This document shows, in pieces, positions 8,985 through 17,497 of a stretch of DNA of 64,000 nt; the stretch's first letter is position 1, and every line of letters begins with the position of its first letter. The stretch is from an uncultured bacterium. GTDB taxonomy: Bacteria > Pseudomonadota > Alphaproteobacteria > Sphingomonadales > Sphingomonadaceae. The notes beneath the pieces were generated by a model. The model saw only the letters and a list, made by a program, of their open reading frames with translations. It ran no database searches and was not told where the DNA came from. A program made the translations under genes and the position numbers. The stretch lies in NCBI GenBank assembly GCA_942636505.2, contig CALOGB020000055.1:350456-414455 (forward strand), in the 5' to 3' direction.

Positions 8985-9991
8985 CGCCCCGGCGCGGACA
9001 GGTCGCGCGCGGCAACGGGTGCATCGGCTGGGCGGCGCGCGCGGACCAAGCCCTGGAGCATGCCGATCGCGATCACGTTCCACGTCACCAGCGAGTAGAT
9101 CCCGACCCGCAGGCTCCGGCGGCGCATCGTCAGGAACGCGACCGGCAGCAGCACGACCGCGAGCAACGCGATACCCTGCCCCATCGTCAGCGCGACGAGC
9201 ATCGCCAGCCACCAACCATAGACGATCACGCTGTAGCGCAACTGGGCGAATCCGCGCAGGACCTGCGACCAGTGCGGGCGGCCCCAGGCGGCGCGGATCA
9301 CTTCGCCCGGGCCGCCGGCATAGCCCGTGCGCAACCGTCGCCACATCAGCTGGTAGCCGCCGGTCGCGTGGCCGTGATGCTCGACCGCGGGCACGTCGAT
9401 CCGCGCCAGTCGCCAGCCGTCCGCGCGCAACCGGGCGCCGAGCTCATATTCCTCGAACGCGTGGAGGTTGCGATCGGCGAAATGCCCCACGCCTTGCACT
9501 GCGGCGACGCGGTACAGCCCGCCGCAATCGAGCCGGTCGACATCGCCCGCCACCGCGCTTCCCTTAACGCGATCGTTACGCGCGCGGAGTTCGAACTCGA
9601 TGCTGTCGGTGTTGACCTCGCGCACGCGGCCACCGACCGCCGCGTGGCGGGGGTTCGCCTCGAGGAACGCGATGCCTGCTTCGAGGAAGCCGGGGTCGAG
9701 GACCATGTCGCCGTCGAGCAGGTAGAAATAGTCGACGCCGGGGGTCTCGGACGCGGCTTGGAATGCGAGTTGTGCCCCCGTGCCGCAGGACCGCTCGGCC
9801 GGATCGGCAAGTTGCGCGATCCGCGTGCCGGGATGCGCCTGCGCCAACGCTATCGTGGCGTCGGACGACCCGCTGTCCGCGAGCACGACCTGCCCGCCGC
9901 CGACGCGGTCGAGCGCGGCGCGCGCGCTACCGATCGCGGCGTCGATATGCGCCGCCTCGTTCAGCGCCTTGATCCCGACTGCGACCGTCAC
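8981..9991 (-). CDS. Glycosyltransferase family 2 with C-terminal membrane segments
   Basis: A 336-residue GT-A enzyme. Visible elements are the N-terminal VAVGIKALNEAAHIDAAI nucleotide-binding strand, the LADSGSSDAT block, the DGDM metal-binding DxD-type motif near residue 100, and a FEEYELGARLRADGW acceptor-side block. The last third contains two or three hydrophobic segments that would anchor the enzyme in the inner membrane. ATGA overlaps join it to the upstream GT4 gene and the downstream flippase. It probably adds one residue of the repeat unit; whether it initiates or elongates is not clear. Confidence 0.88.
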   Translation of the reverse strand: MTVAVGIKALNEAAHIDAAIGSARAALDRVGGGQVVLADSGSSDATIALAQAHPGTRIAQLADPAERSCGTGAQLAFQAASETPGVDYFYLLDGDMVLDPGFLEAGIAFLEANPRHAAVGGRVREVNTDSIEFELRARNDRVKGSAVAGDVDRLDCGGLYRVAAVQGVGHFADRNLHAFEEYELGARLRADGWRLARIDVPAVEHHGHATGGYQLMWRRLRTGYAGGPGEVIRAAWGRPHWSQVLRGFAQLRYSVIVYGWWLAMLVALTMGQGIALLAVVLLPVAFLTMRRRSLRVGIYSLVTWNVIAIGMLQGLVRARRPADAPVAARDLSAPGR

Positions 9992-11160
9992 TCTGCCCCC
10001 GTGTCCCCACGCGAGCGATAGCGTGCCAGATACGCGGACGCCATCGCCTCCGGACTGAAGCTGCGGGCGAGGTCTGCGCCGTAGCGTGCCGCGGTCGCGC
10101 GCGCGGTCGCCGGATCGTCGATCACCGCCGCCAGTTGCGCGCCGATCCCCGCGACGTCGTCGACCGCGGCTTTGAACGGATAGTCGGCCGGGATCGCTTC
10201 ATCGAGGCCTGGAGCGTCGGTCGTCACCAGCGCGATGCCTGCCATCAGCACCTCGAGCGGGAGCAGCGCGAACCCCTCGAACCGCGAAGGCAACAGGACC
10301 GCGTCATACTCCTGCAGGCGTCCGGACAGGCGCTCGATCGGCGCGGTCATCCGGACGTCCCAGTCCTCCAGGCCCTCCACTAATCCTTGCGCCACCGAGT
10401 CTCGCATCGCGCCGGAGCCGGCGATCGTCACCACGACGTCGCGACGCATCGTCCGCGCGTGCGCCTCTCGGAGGATGGCAGGCAACAGGTCGGCGCCCTT
10501 CTGGTGAACGAGGCGTCCCGCGAACAACAGGCGTACCGGGCCCTCTTCCCTCCCGATCGGAGACGCCGCTGGTGGCGACACGCCGTTATAGATGACGTCC
10601 GCGACCGGTCGGCGGCCGCGCGTGACGATCGCCGCGTCGGCATTGGCGGCATTACGTGACACCGCCACCGCGTCGCCCTTGGCGAGACGCTGCGTCACCC
10701 ACCGCCCGATGCCGCCCCAGGCGATCCACAACTCGCTGTTGTGGACGGTACGCAGCAACGGCGTGCGGCGGACCCGGCGCGAGATCAGCCCCGCCACCGC
10801 CAGCGTCAGCTCCGGTATCTCGGTATGGACATGGATCAGGTCGGGTCGCTGCTCGGCTACCGCGCGGGCGAGCGACCGCGCCGCGAAGACCACGCCGCCC
10901 GACTTGAACCCGCGCTCGGTGCCGAACCGGAACGGCACGTGCCAACGCTCCAGTCGCTCGGCCATGTCCTGCCCCACCTTGCTCAGCGGCGACTGGCGGA
11001 GGACCGCGAACAGGGAAAATTCTATCCGGTTGCGCAAGACATCGATCAACCCCAGCGCGACATTCTCGGCACCGCCCATGTCGAGATGCGTGATGACGTG
11101 CATCACACGGATGCGCGGCGCACCCGCCGCTTGCGAAGGCTCGTCGTTCGTACCCGTCAC
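9988..11160 (-). CDS. Glycosyltransferase family 4, first gene of the minus-strand polysaccharide series
   Basis: Start chosen at GTG 11160, which has a G-rich stretch upstream, giving 390 residues; ATG at 11103 (MHVITHLDMGGAENV) and ATG at 11235 are alternatives. GT4 features are the glycine-rich GGAENVALGLIDVL loop near the N-terminus, LLFAGRLVHQKGADLLPAIL, and the donor motif SRFEGFALLPLEVLMAG. Its stop overlaps the GT2 start. A promoter for the whole series down to 2376 should lie in the roughly 100 bp separating it from the divergent acyltransferase gene. Confidence 0.87.
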   Translation of the reverse strand: MTGTNDEPSQAAGAPRIRVMHVITHLDMGGAENVALGLIDVLRNRIEFSLFAVLRQSPLSKVGQDMAERLERWHVPFRFGTERGFKSGGVVFAARSLARAVAEQRPDLIHVHTEIPELTLAVAGLISRRVRRTPLLRTVHNSELWIAWGGIGRWVTQRLAKGDAVAVSRNAANADAAIVTRGRRPVADVIYNGVSPPAASPIGREEGPVRLLFAGRLVHQKGADLLPAILREAHARTMRRDVVVTIAGSGAMRDSVAQGLVEGLEDWDVRMTAPIERLSGRLQEYDAVLLPSRFEGFALLPLEVLMAGIALVTTDAPGLDEAIPADYPFKAAVDDVAGIGAQLAAVIDDPATARATAARYGADLARSFSPEAMASAYLARYRSRGDTGAE

Positions 11161-11265
11161 CAGATGATCCGCCCCCCGCCGCCGTCTGCGCGTAGCAACG
11201 CCCGGCAGGCGCGTCCATGCCGGCCCTAGCAGCATGCCGCCACCCGCTATAGACCGACGGCGCAA

Positions 11266-13221
11266 GTGGGGGCGTCGGTACAAGTGAGCGAGAGCATAGC
11301 GACAGGGTCGGCCGCGCACGCAGGCACGCGAACGTCGGCATCGCAAGGCGGACGCGCGCTCCGCTATCGGCCGGATATCGACGGGCTGCGGGCGCTTGCG
11401 ATCCTGCCGATCCTGCTCCTGCATTGCGGCGTGACGAAGTTGCGGGGCGGGTTCGTCGGGGTCGACATCTTCTTCGTGATCTCCGGGTTCCTGATCACCG
11501 CGATCATGGTGCGCGATATCGCCGAGGAGCGCTTCTCGATCGCGCGCTTCTATCGCCACCGGATCGTCCGCATCCTGCCTGCGCTGCTCGTGATGATGAC
11601 CGTCACGCTTGCGCTCGGCTGCGTGCTCCTGCTGCCCAACCAGTTGCGCGATCTCGGACGTAGCGCAGCGGCGACCAGCGTGTTCGGGTCGAACGTCTAT
11701 TTCTACCTGACGTCGGACTATTTCGCGGCGGCATCGGACGCAAAGCCGCTCGTCCATACCTGGTCGCTGGCGGTGGAGGAGCAATTCTATCTGCTTTACC
11801 CGGTGTTGCTGTGGTCGCTCCGGGGGCTATCGCGCCAACGTCTCGCGCAGGTGATCGCCGGCCTTGCAGTCGTCTCGTTCGCGATCGGCGGGTGGCTGGC
11901 GACGACCTACCCTTCCGCCGCGTTCTTCCTGCTGCCCGCCCGAATCTGGGAATTGTCGCTTGGCGCGCTGGTCGCGCTTGGTGCCGTACCGACGATCGCG
12001 AACCGATCGATCCGCGCGGCCCTGTGCGTTCTCGCCATCGCAGTGATCGCCGCGAGTTGCATCGCGATCAGCAGCGGCTGGCCGTTTCCCGTGCCGTTCG
12101 CGCTGCCCCCCGCGGTCGCGGCCGCGGTGCTGCTGGCGTATGGCAGCGAGGGTCCAACGGCACGGCTGCTCGGTGCGTGGCCGCTGCGCGCAATCGGCCT
12201 CATCTCCTATTCGGCGTATCTCTGGCATCGCCCGATCATCGCCTTCTACCAGATCCGCCACGGTTCGACGCTCGCGCCGGTCGAGACGGTCGGACTACTC
12301 TGCGCGTCGCTCGGCGCGGCATGGCTGAGCTTTGCGCTGGTCGAGCGCCCGGCGAGCAGGCGTTGGCGTAGTGGATCGGGGCCCGTCCCGCACGCCGTCG
12401 CAGTCGTGCTGCTCGCGGCAATGGCGATCGCCGGGCTGACGATCGCCGCCAAGGCCGACCACATCCGCCCGCTCTCGCCGCGCCAGGCGCTGGCCGCCAG
12501 CTATCTCGGCTGGGACTCGACGGACGCGGGAAAACGCCAATTCAGCACCGATCGCTGCTTCGTCCTGCCGACCGGTCGCCGCTTCTCGCCCGATTGCCTG
12601 CGGTTGTCGGTGACCAAGCCCAACATCGCGCTGTTCGGCGACAGCCACGGCGCGCACTTCTCGCAGGCGCTGCACACGCTGCCGGGCGCGAACATCGTGC
12701 AGGTGACTGCGGCGGGGTGTCGGCCGCTGCTACATGGGAAGGGCCTACCGACGTGCCGTACGACGATGGACGCCGCGTTCGGCACGCTGGATTTCAAGCG
12801 CATCGAGACGGTCGTGCTGTCCGCACGGTGGCTAGACTTCGAACAGCCAGCGTTGCTCGATACGATCCGCTGGCTACGGGCGCGAGGAACGCGGGTCCTG
12901 GTGATCGGCCCATCGGTCGAATACGACGCGGACCTGCCCGCCTTGATCGTGCGATCGGACGCGGACGGCGACCCGACGCTCGCGGACGGGTTTCGACTGA
13001 TGGACCGTATCGCGCTCGATCGCGCGATGGCGGGGCCGGTCCGCGCAACGGGCGCCGATTACGCGTCGGTGATCGACACGGAGTGCTCCGGCAGGGCCTG
13101 CCGCCTGACCACCGCCGATGGCACGCCGCTACACTTCGATCATTCGCACTTCACGCCCGCCGGCGCTCAGGCCGCGCTGGCGGCGATCCTGGCCCGTCAC
13201 CCGGTCATTCGCCTGCGGTAA
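11266..13221 (+). CDS. Acyltransferase 3 family protein with C-terminal SGNH domain (OafA-like)
   Basis: A 651-residue protein. The N-terminal half has about ten membrane segments and the hallmark YRPDIDGLRALAILPILL and GGFVGVDIFFVISGFLI motifs of acyltransferase-3 proteins. The C-terminal third is a periplasmic SGNH-type domain with ALFGDSHGAHF (block I) and the catalytic pair FDHSHFTPAG near the end. Such proteins O-acylate (often O-acetylate) surface polysaccharides. The first codon is GTG at 11266; GTG at 11284 is also possible. It is divergent from the GT4 gene, and its 3' end overlaps the convergent polymerase gene by 17 bp. Confidence 0.88.
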   Translation: MGASVQVSESIATGSAAHAGTRTSASQGGRALRYRPDIDGLRALAILPILLLHCGVTKLRGGFVGVDIFFVISGFLITAIMVRDIAEERFSIARFYRHRIVRILPALLVMMTVTLALGCVLLLPNQLRDLGRSAAATSVFGSNVYFYLTSDYFAAASDAKPLVHTWSLAVEEQFYLLYPVLLWSLRGLSRQRLAQVIAGLAVVSFAIGGWLATTYPSAAFFLLPARIWELSLGALVALGAVPTIANRSIRAALCVLAIAVIAASCIAISSGWPFPVPFALPPAVAAAVLLAYGSEGPTARLLGAWPLRAIGLISYSAYLWHRPIIAFYQIRHGSTLAPVETVGLLCASLGAAWLSFALVERPASRRWRSGSGPVPHAVAVVLLAAMAIAGLTIAAKADHIRPLSPRQALAASYLGWDSTDAGKRQFSTDRCFVLPTGRRFSPDCLRLSVTKPNIALFGDSHGAHFSQALHTLPGANIVQVTAAGCRPLLHGKGLPTCRTTMDAAFGTLDFKRIETVVLSARWLDFEQPALLDTIRWLRARGTRVLVIGPSVEYDADLPALIVRSDADGDPTLADGFRLMDRIALDRAMAGPVRATGADYASVIDTECSGRACRLTTADGTPLHFDHSHFTPAGAQAALAAILARHPVIRLR

Positions 13222-14686
13222 GCACCGGGCGATGCTTGCGCTTGCGGCGGCGGAGTTCGCGCATCACGTCGTCGCCCGCCTGCTTGACCGGTGCGGTCCG
13301 CTTGTCGTCCATCGTGCAATAATGCGCGAGCGCGACCGCGAAGAAGAAGATCGTGCTGACGATGCCGTCGCGCTCGAACAGGCCGCTCTCGGTGATGTTG
13401 TGGCCGATGCAGAACATCAGCATCGCCGAGATAAGCGCGCCCCGCCCCTTCGCGACGTCGGCGCTCGCGAGCAGCCTTCCCAACGGCCAGACCGCCATCG
13501 CGAAGACCATCAGCAGCACGCCGGGAATACCGACCGTCACGAGCTGGTCGATATACCCCGAATGGCCGACGGTGATCTTGGTGACATAGCCATGGCCGTA
13601 TTCGAACACCGGGCTGCTGCCCTCGATGTTCCAGAACGACCCGAAGCCTGCGCCGAGCAGGGGATGATCGCCGGCATAGTTCAGCAGCGCCCCCCAGATC
13701 TGGCCACGGCCGGTAAATGCCTTTGGCTGGAGGAAGTTGGACTGGACCATGTCGGCATAGGCGCTGGTCAGGAACCAGAAAACCGATCCGACGATCATCA
13801 GGATCGGGATGATGTAGCGACGCAGGCGGATGCTGACCGTCTCGAAGACGATGCCGCCGACCGAGGCGAGCACTACCATGCCGCCCGACGTCTTCGACTG
13901 CGACCGGAACAGGAAATACCCCGCCACCAGGATCGCGAAGATGCGGATCGTCGGCCGGATCCGCTTCGCATCGAACAGGAACATGATGATGCACAACGCA
14001 CACACCGCGCCGGCGAAGTTCTTGTGGCCGAGAAAGCCGCGCCAATTGCCGATCAACGCCATCGCCTGCTCTTCGCCCGCAAGATGAATGCCCACCATCG
14101 GATCCAGCACGACCACGAGATACGAGATCAGGATAGCGGCGAGCAGCGAATAGCGAAGCAGGTCGACGTTCAGTTGATAGCCGCCGTGCCGGACGAGACT
14201 GAACACCATCCACGCGACCAGCGTCGTTAGGAATACACGGCGGAATGCGGTGCCCGGGTCGAGCGCCCAGGAAACGCTGATCCAGCACCATGCGAGTGCC
14301 AGCAGCATCGGCCAGGTGAACGCGACCAGCGACTTCGGACTCGCCGAGGGGCGGATCGCGAAAATCGTGCCGGCCAGGATCGCGAGATAGCCGATCTGTC
14401 GTATGGCGCTCCCGTCGCCGCCATTGCCGCCCTCGACATTGGTCATGATCGGACCGAGCATCACGAGGGAAATCAGCGCGATGATAGCGATCCGCAGCGG
14501 CATCAGCCGATCGCCGACGCTTCTCAACATCGGCGCATCGTCGTCTGCATTGCCCTTGCCGAGCTTGGCGAGCCAGTCGCTGCCCGAATAGGCGTCCGCC
14601 TTCGACAGCGCCTTTGCGGTCCCGCCCATGCCGGAGGATCGGTTCGCGCGTTCGGATCGGTTCGCGCCGTCGGGACCTGAAAGCAT
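13205..14686 (-). CDS. Second O-antigen ligase / Wzy-type membrane protein
   Basis: A 493-residue polytopic membrane protein with a long polar N-terminus of about 65 residues before the first hydrophobic segment. The Wzy_C region is visible near residues 315-385 as FTGRGQIWGALLNYAG, AGFGSFW and VGHSGYIDQLVTVGIPG, closely paralleling the protein at 3977-5347. It stands apart from the main series, so it may ligate rather than polymerise, or serve a second polysaccharide. It ends inside the last 17 bp of the convergent acyltransferase gene. Its start faces the intergenic region that it shares with mucR. Confidence 0.83.
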   Translation of the reverse strand: MLSGPDGANRSERANRSSGMGGTAKALSKADAYSGSDWLAKLGKGNADDDAPMLRSVGDRLMPLRIAIIALISLVMLGPIMTNVEGGNGGDGSAIRQIGYLAILAGTIFAIRPSASPKSLVAFTWPMLLALAWCWISVSWALDPGTAFRRVFLTTLVAWMVFSLVRHGGYQLNVDLLRYSLLAAILISYLVVVLDPMVGIHLAGEEQAMALIGNWRGFLGHKNFAGAVCALCIIMFLFDAKRIRPTIRIFAILVAGYFLFRSQSKTSGGMVVLASVGGIVFETVSIRLRRYIIPILMIVGSVFWFLTSAYADMVQSNFLQPKAFTGRGQIWGALLNYAGDHPLLGAGFGSFWNIEGSSPVFEYGHGYVTKITVGHSGYIDQLVTVGIPGVLLMVFAMAVWPLGRLLASADVAKGRGALISAMLMFCIGHNITESGLFERDGIVSTIFFFAVALAHYCTMDDKRTAPVKQAGDDVMRELRRRKRKHRPVLTAGE

Positions 14687-15022
14687 GCGGAAACTCTCTC
14701 GATAGGATGCATCGCAGCTACGACGCGTGCAGAACAGGTTGCACGATAGCTATCGATGCGGCCGACGATACGCAGGCGACCGTCACGTGAGTTCTATCCG
14801 CCGCGACGACAGGCGTCCAGCCATCCGCGACCCGCGATATCTTCGCCGTGCTTGCTTTGTTCATGCTTGGAAACTCTAATTTAGAGCAATCGAAATGAAC
14901 CGATCTTCATCCGTTCCCACTTCCAATGTCGATTTTTACAATTTAATGGGCTGAAAACGTCTTTGGATGGTTGAACCCGATGTCGCACGCCGTTACGGCG
15001 TCCGCAGACAATGGAGTATACT
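14687..15022. other. Intergenic region between the second polymerase gene and mucR
   Basis: 336 bp without a coding frame that looks real. The part next to mucR (about 14860-14960) is clearly richer in A and T than its surroundings, which fits promoter DNA and also fits MucR/Ros-type binding, which favours AT-rich sites with T-A steps. It includes the palindrome listed at 14874-14886. Divergent promoters for the polymerase gene (minus) and mucR (plus) are expected here, but no clear -35/-10 pair was recognised. Confidence 0.5.
14874..14886. promoter_or_regulatory. Palindrome CTCTAA-T-TTAGAG, candidate operator upstream of mucR
   Basis: A perfect 13-bp palindrome with a single central base in the AT-rich stretch about 140 bp upstream of the mucR start. 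Autoregulation is usual for MucR/Ros proteins, so a self-binding site is a reasonable guess, but no binding data are available and chance occurrence is possible. Confidence 0.35.
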
Positions 15023-15526
15023 ATGGCCGAAGATACCACCGACCTGAATGCCGTCGAGCTGGCAACAGAACTGACGATCGCATGGCTCGGCAACCCGAAT
15101 ACCCGGAGTTCGGCTGATGACGTTCCCGCGTTTCTCGGCAAGATGCATGAGACGGTCGCGTCGTTGCTCGGCGCTACCACCGAAGCTGCTCCGGTCGAAG
15201 CTGCGGCCGAATACACGCCTGCCGTAACGGCACGCAAATCGCTCGCGTCGAAGGATCACATCATCTCGATGATCGACGGCAAGTCGTACAAGACCTTGCG
15301 CCGTCACCTCGCGACGCACGGCATGACGCCGGCCGAGTACCGCGAACGTTACGGCCTGAAGCCGGATTACCCGATGGTCGCCGAGAACTACTCGGAGAGC
15401 CGTCGTGCGATGGCGAAGAAGATCGGCCTCGGACGCAAGCCCGGCCCGCGCAAGACCGAATCGGCGCCTGCCCAGCAGACGACGACGCGCAAGCGCAAGA
15501 CGGACACTGCCGCCGCCGCTGAATAA
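15023..15526 (+). CDS. mucR: MucR/Ros family transcriptional regulator, zinc-finger cysteine absent
   Basis: Start chosen at ATG 15023 (MAEDTTDLN) because GGAG lies 6 bp upstream at 15013-15016; ATG 15011 would place that site inside the gene. The 167-residue protein has a variable N-terminal half, then the DNA-binding part HIISMIDGKSYKTLRRHLAT, followed by MTPAEYRERYGL and YPMVAENYSESRR, which are diagnostic for MucR/Ros. The first metal ligand, a Cys in canonical Ros, is Ser here (ISMIDG rather than a C-x2-D/C type), while the two His remain. The C-terminus is a basic, low-complexity tail. In rhizobia MucR controls exopolysaccharide and motility in opposite directions; this gene sits between those two loci. 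Confidence 0.92.
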   Translation: MAEDTTDLNAVELATELTIAWLGNPNTRSSADDVPAFLGKMHETVASLLGATTEAAPVEAAAEYTPAVTARKSLASKDHIISMIDGKSYKTLRRHLATHGMTPAEYRERYGLKPDYPMVAENYSESRRAMAKKIGLGRKPGPRKTESAPAQQTTTRKRKTDTAAAAE

Positions 15527-15545
15527 GCGAGGCAGCCAGTGACGA

Positions 15546-15583
15546 CAAAAAGGACCGGCGCCTCGCGGCACCGGTCCTTTTTT
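15546..15583 (+). terminator. Rho-independent terminator after mucR
   Basis: Inverted arms AGGACCGG (15551-15558) and CCGGTCCT (15571-15578) with a 12-base loop, flanked by an A run on the left and a T run (15579-15583) on the right. The symmetric A/T flanks mean it could also stop transcripts arriving from motB on the minus strand, whose stop codon is 30 bp away. Confidence 0.85.
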
Positions 15584-15612
15584 GTTGCGCGGAGCGTGAG
15601 AACGCGGCGGCG

Positions 15613-16518
15613 TTACTTGGCGAAGATTCCACGCCTGTAGAGCAACGTGATCGCAACGCGACGATTGCGCGGGTCAGCGGGGTCTTTCACGATCAGCGGT
15701 TCGCGGTCGGCGACGCCTTCGATCCGCTCGAACCGTTCCTCCGGCGTGCCACCCGACAACAGCCGCCGCCGCGTCGCCTCGGCGCGACCCGAAGACAGCA
15801 TCCAGTTGTTCATCGCACGCGGGTCGCCATACGGCACGCTGTCGGTATGGCCGCGGATCATGATCGGGTTCTGCATGCCCTGCACCGATCCCGCGATCAT
15901 GCCGATCAACGCCGACGCCTCCGGATCGAGCGCGGTCGTGCCGAGCGCGAACATCGAATAATCCGCGTCGTCGACGAGGTCGATCCGCATGCCGTCCTGC
16001 GTCGGCACGAATCGGACGTGGTTCTGCAGACGTGACAGCCTCGCGTTCCCGGAGATCTGTCCCAGCACGCGCTTGCGCAACGCCGCGAAGTTCTTCTGGT
16101 CTTCCTTGGTCAGCGCATCGCGGCTTTTCAGCGAACCCTTGGGCCCCGTCCCCGCCGACGGCCCGCCGAGCCCGGCATCCGGAATCGCCAGTTGCGCCAT
16201 GCTGGTCTGTCCGGGCTTCGGCCCGATGCGATTTTTGTCGAGGATCGATTCGCCACCGAACAGCCCGCCGCCGCCGATCCCGAGCGAGCGCGTGTTGAGG
16301 ATGGTCGGCGCGAAGTAATCGGCGATGCCCTTGCGCTGTTTCTCGGTGGTCGCACCGACGATCCACAACAGCAGGAAGAACGCCATCATCGCGGTCACGA
16401 AATCGGCGTACGCGACTTTCCACGCGCCGCCGTGATGGCCGCCATGCCCCTCGATATAGATCTTCTTGACGATGACCTTGGGCGGCTGGTTCGTCCCATG
16501 AGGCGCGCGCGCGGCCAC
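15613..16518 (-). CDS. motB: Flagellar motor stator protein MotB
   Basis: 301 residues. A short cytoplasmic N-terminus with a His/Gly-rich stretch (EGHGGHHGGAW) is followed by the single membrane helix AYADFVTAMMAFFLLLWIVG. Asp39 in AYADF matches the ion-binding aspartate of MotB. The periplasmic part has the plug region and an OmpA-like peptidoglycan-binding domain (about 170-295) with IMIRGHTDSVPYG and the SSGRAEATRRRLL motif. It lies 4 bp below motA and forms a motAB operon with it. Together they make the stator that couples ion flow to rotation. Confidence 0.95.
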   Translation of the reverse strand: MAARAPHGTNQPPKVIVKKIYIEGHGGHHGGAWKVAYADFVTAMMAFFLLLWIVGATTEKQRKGIADYFAPTILNTRSLGIGGGGLFGGESILDKNRIGPKPGQTSMAQLAIPDAGLGGPSAGTGPKGSLKSRDALTKEDQKNFAALRKRVLGQISGNARLSRLQNHVRFVPTQDGMRIDLVDDADYSMFALGTTALDPEASALIGMIAGSVQGMQNPIMIRGHTDSVPYGDPRAMNNWMLSSGRAEATRRRLLSGGTPEERFERIEGVADREPLIVKDPADPRNRRVAITLLYRRGIFAK

Positions 16519-16522
16519 CGGA

Positions 16523-17386
16523 TTACTTGCCCCTCAGCCCGTCGAAGACTTCGGCGAAGCCCGGCTGGTTCTTGTGCGCGATGCCCGAGCGTGCGGCCTC
16601 GATCACCAGCGGCTGCGGGTGGCCGTGCAGCGAGGCGATGATGATCTGCTTCACCACGTCGTAGATCGACGCGTCGGCATCGAGCACCTGCTTCAACCGG
16701 TTCGCGAGCGGCGCGACGATGCCGTAGGCGAGCAGCACGCCCATGAACGTGCCGACCAGCGCGGAGCCGATCATCGCACCGAGGATCGACGGCGGCTTGT
16801 CGATCGAGCCCATCGTCTTCACGACACCGAGCACCGCGGCGACGATGCCGAGCGCCGGCAGCGCGTCGGCGAGGCTGGCGAGCGTGCCGTGCGCGGCCTC
16901 TTCCTCGTGATGGTGGGTCTTGATCGAGTGGTCCATCACCTCCTCGACCGCATGCACGTCGAGAGTCCCCGACGACACCACGACCAGGCGCAGCGTATCG
17001 GCGATCAGGTTGACGAGCGCCTTGTCCTTGAGAAGCTTCGGGTATTCGGCGAACACGGCCGACGACTGCGGATCCTCGACATGTGGTTCGAGCGCGATCG
17101 GGCCGTCCATCCGCAGCATCTTCATCAGCTTGCTGACGAGGAAGATGACGTCGAGATAATCCTGCTTCTTGTACTTCGGACCCTTGAAGACTTTCCCGAG
17201 GCCGGCGCCGAGACCTTTCAGCTCCTTGCCCGAATTGCCGATGATCAGCGCGCCGGCGGCGGCACCACCGATGATCAGCATCTCGTGCGGGATCGCCTCC
17301 ATGACGGGGCCGAGCGCACCGCCGGTGAACGCGAATCCGCCAAACACCATGACGAGCAGGACGACGATGCCGATGACCGGAAACAT
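16523..17386 (-). CDS. motA: Flagellar motor stator protein MotA
   Basis: 287 residues, full length for the long (Escherichia/Rhodobacter-type) MotA. Four hydrophobic segments are seen: residues about 1-25, 33-51, 170-190 and 200-225. The cytoplasmic loop between TM2 and TM3 carries charged residues that contact FliG. The LPALGIVAAVLGVVKTMGSI helix and SALVGTFMGVLLAYGIVAPL helix match TM3 and TM4, including the prolines important for torque. It is followed directly by motB. The 112-bp gap to flgL upstream may hold its own promoter; no confident sigma28 match was found there. Confidence 0.95.
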   Translation of the reverse strand: MFPVIGIVVLLVMVFGGFAFTGGALGPVMEAIPHEMLIIGGAAAGALIIGNSGKELKGLGAGLGKVFKGPKYKKQDYLDVIFLVSKLMKMLRMDGPIALEPHVEDPQSSAVFAEYPKLLKDKALVNLIADTLRLVVVSSGTLDVHAVEEVMDHSIKTHHHEEEAAHGTLASLADALPALGIVAAVLGVVKTMGSIDKPPSILGAMIGSALVGTFMGVLLAYGIVAPLANRLKQVLDADASIYDVVKQIIIASLHGHPQPLVIEAARSGIAHKNQPGFAEVFDGLRGK

Positions 17387-17497
17387 GGTGTTCGAAATTC
17401 CCCCAGGGCCGATGGCGGCTCTTGCGTCGCCACAGAATTAACCGCCTTTGGTAGCCAACCGGTTACCAAGACGACGTCGCGCGCGATTAAATTCGGA

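Noticed and set aside
7651..9024. N-terminal extension of the GT4 frame upstream of 7650
   Set aside because: It overlaps the flippase gene in another frame and reads as low-complexity sequence; the ATGA junction at 7647-7650 gives the natural start.
17387..17497. Possible sigma28 promoter upstream of motA
   Set aside because: A GCCGCC-type second box exists, but the best first box is 14 bases away, not 11.
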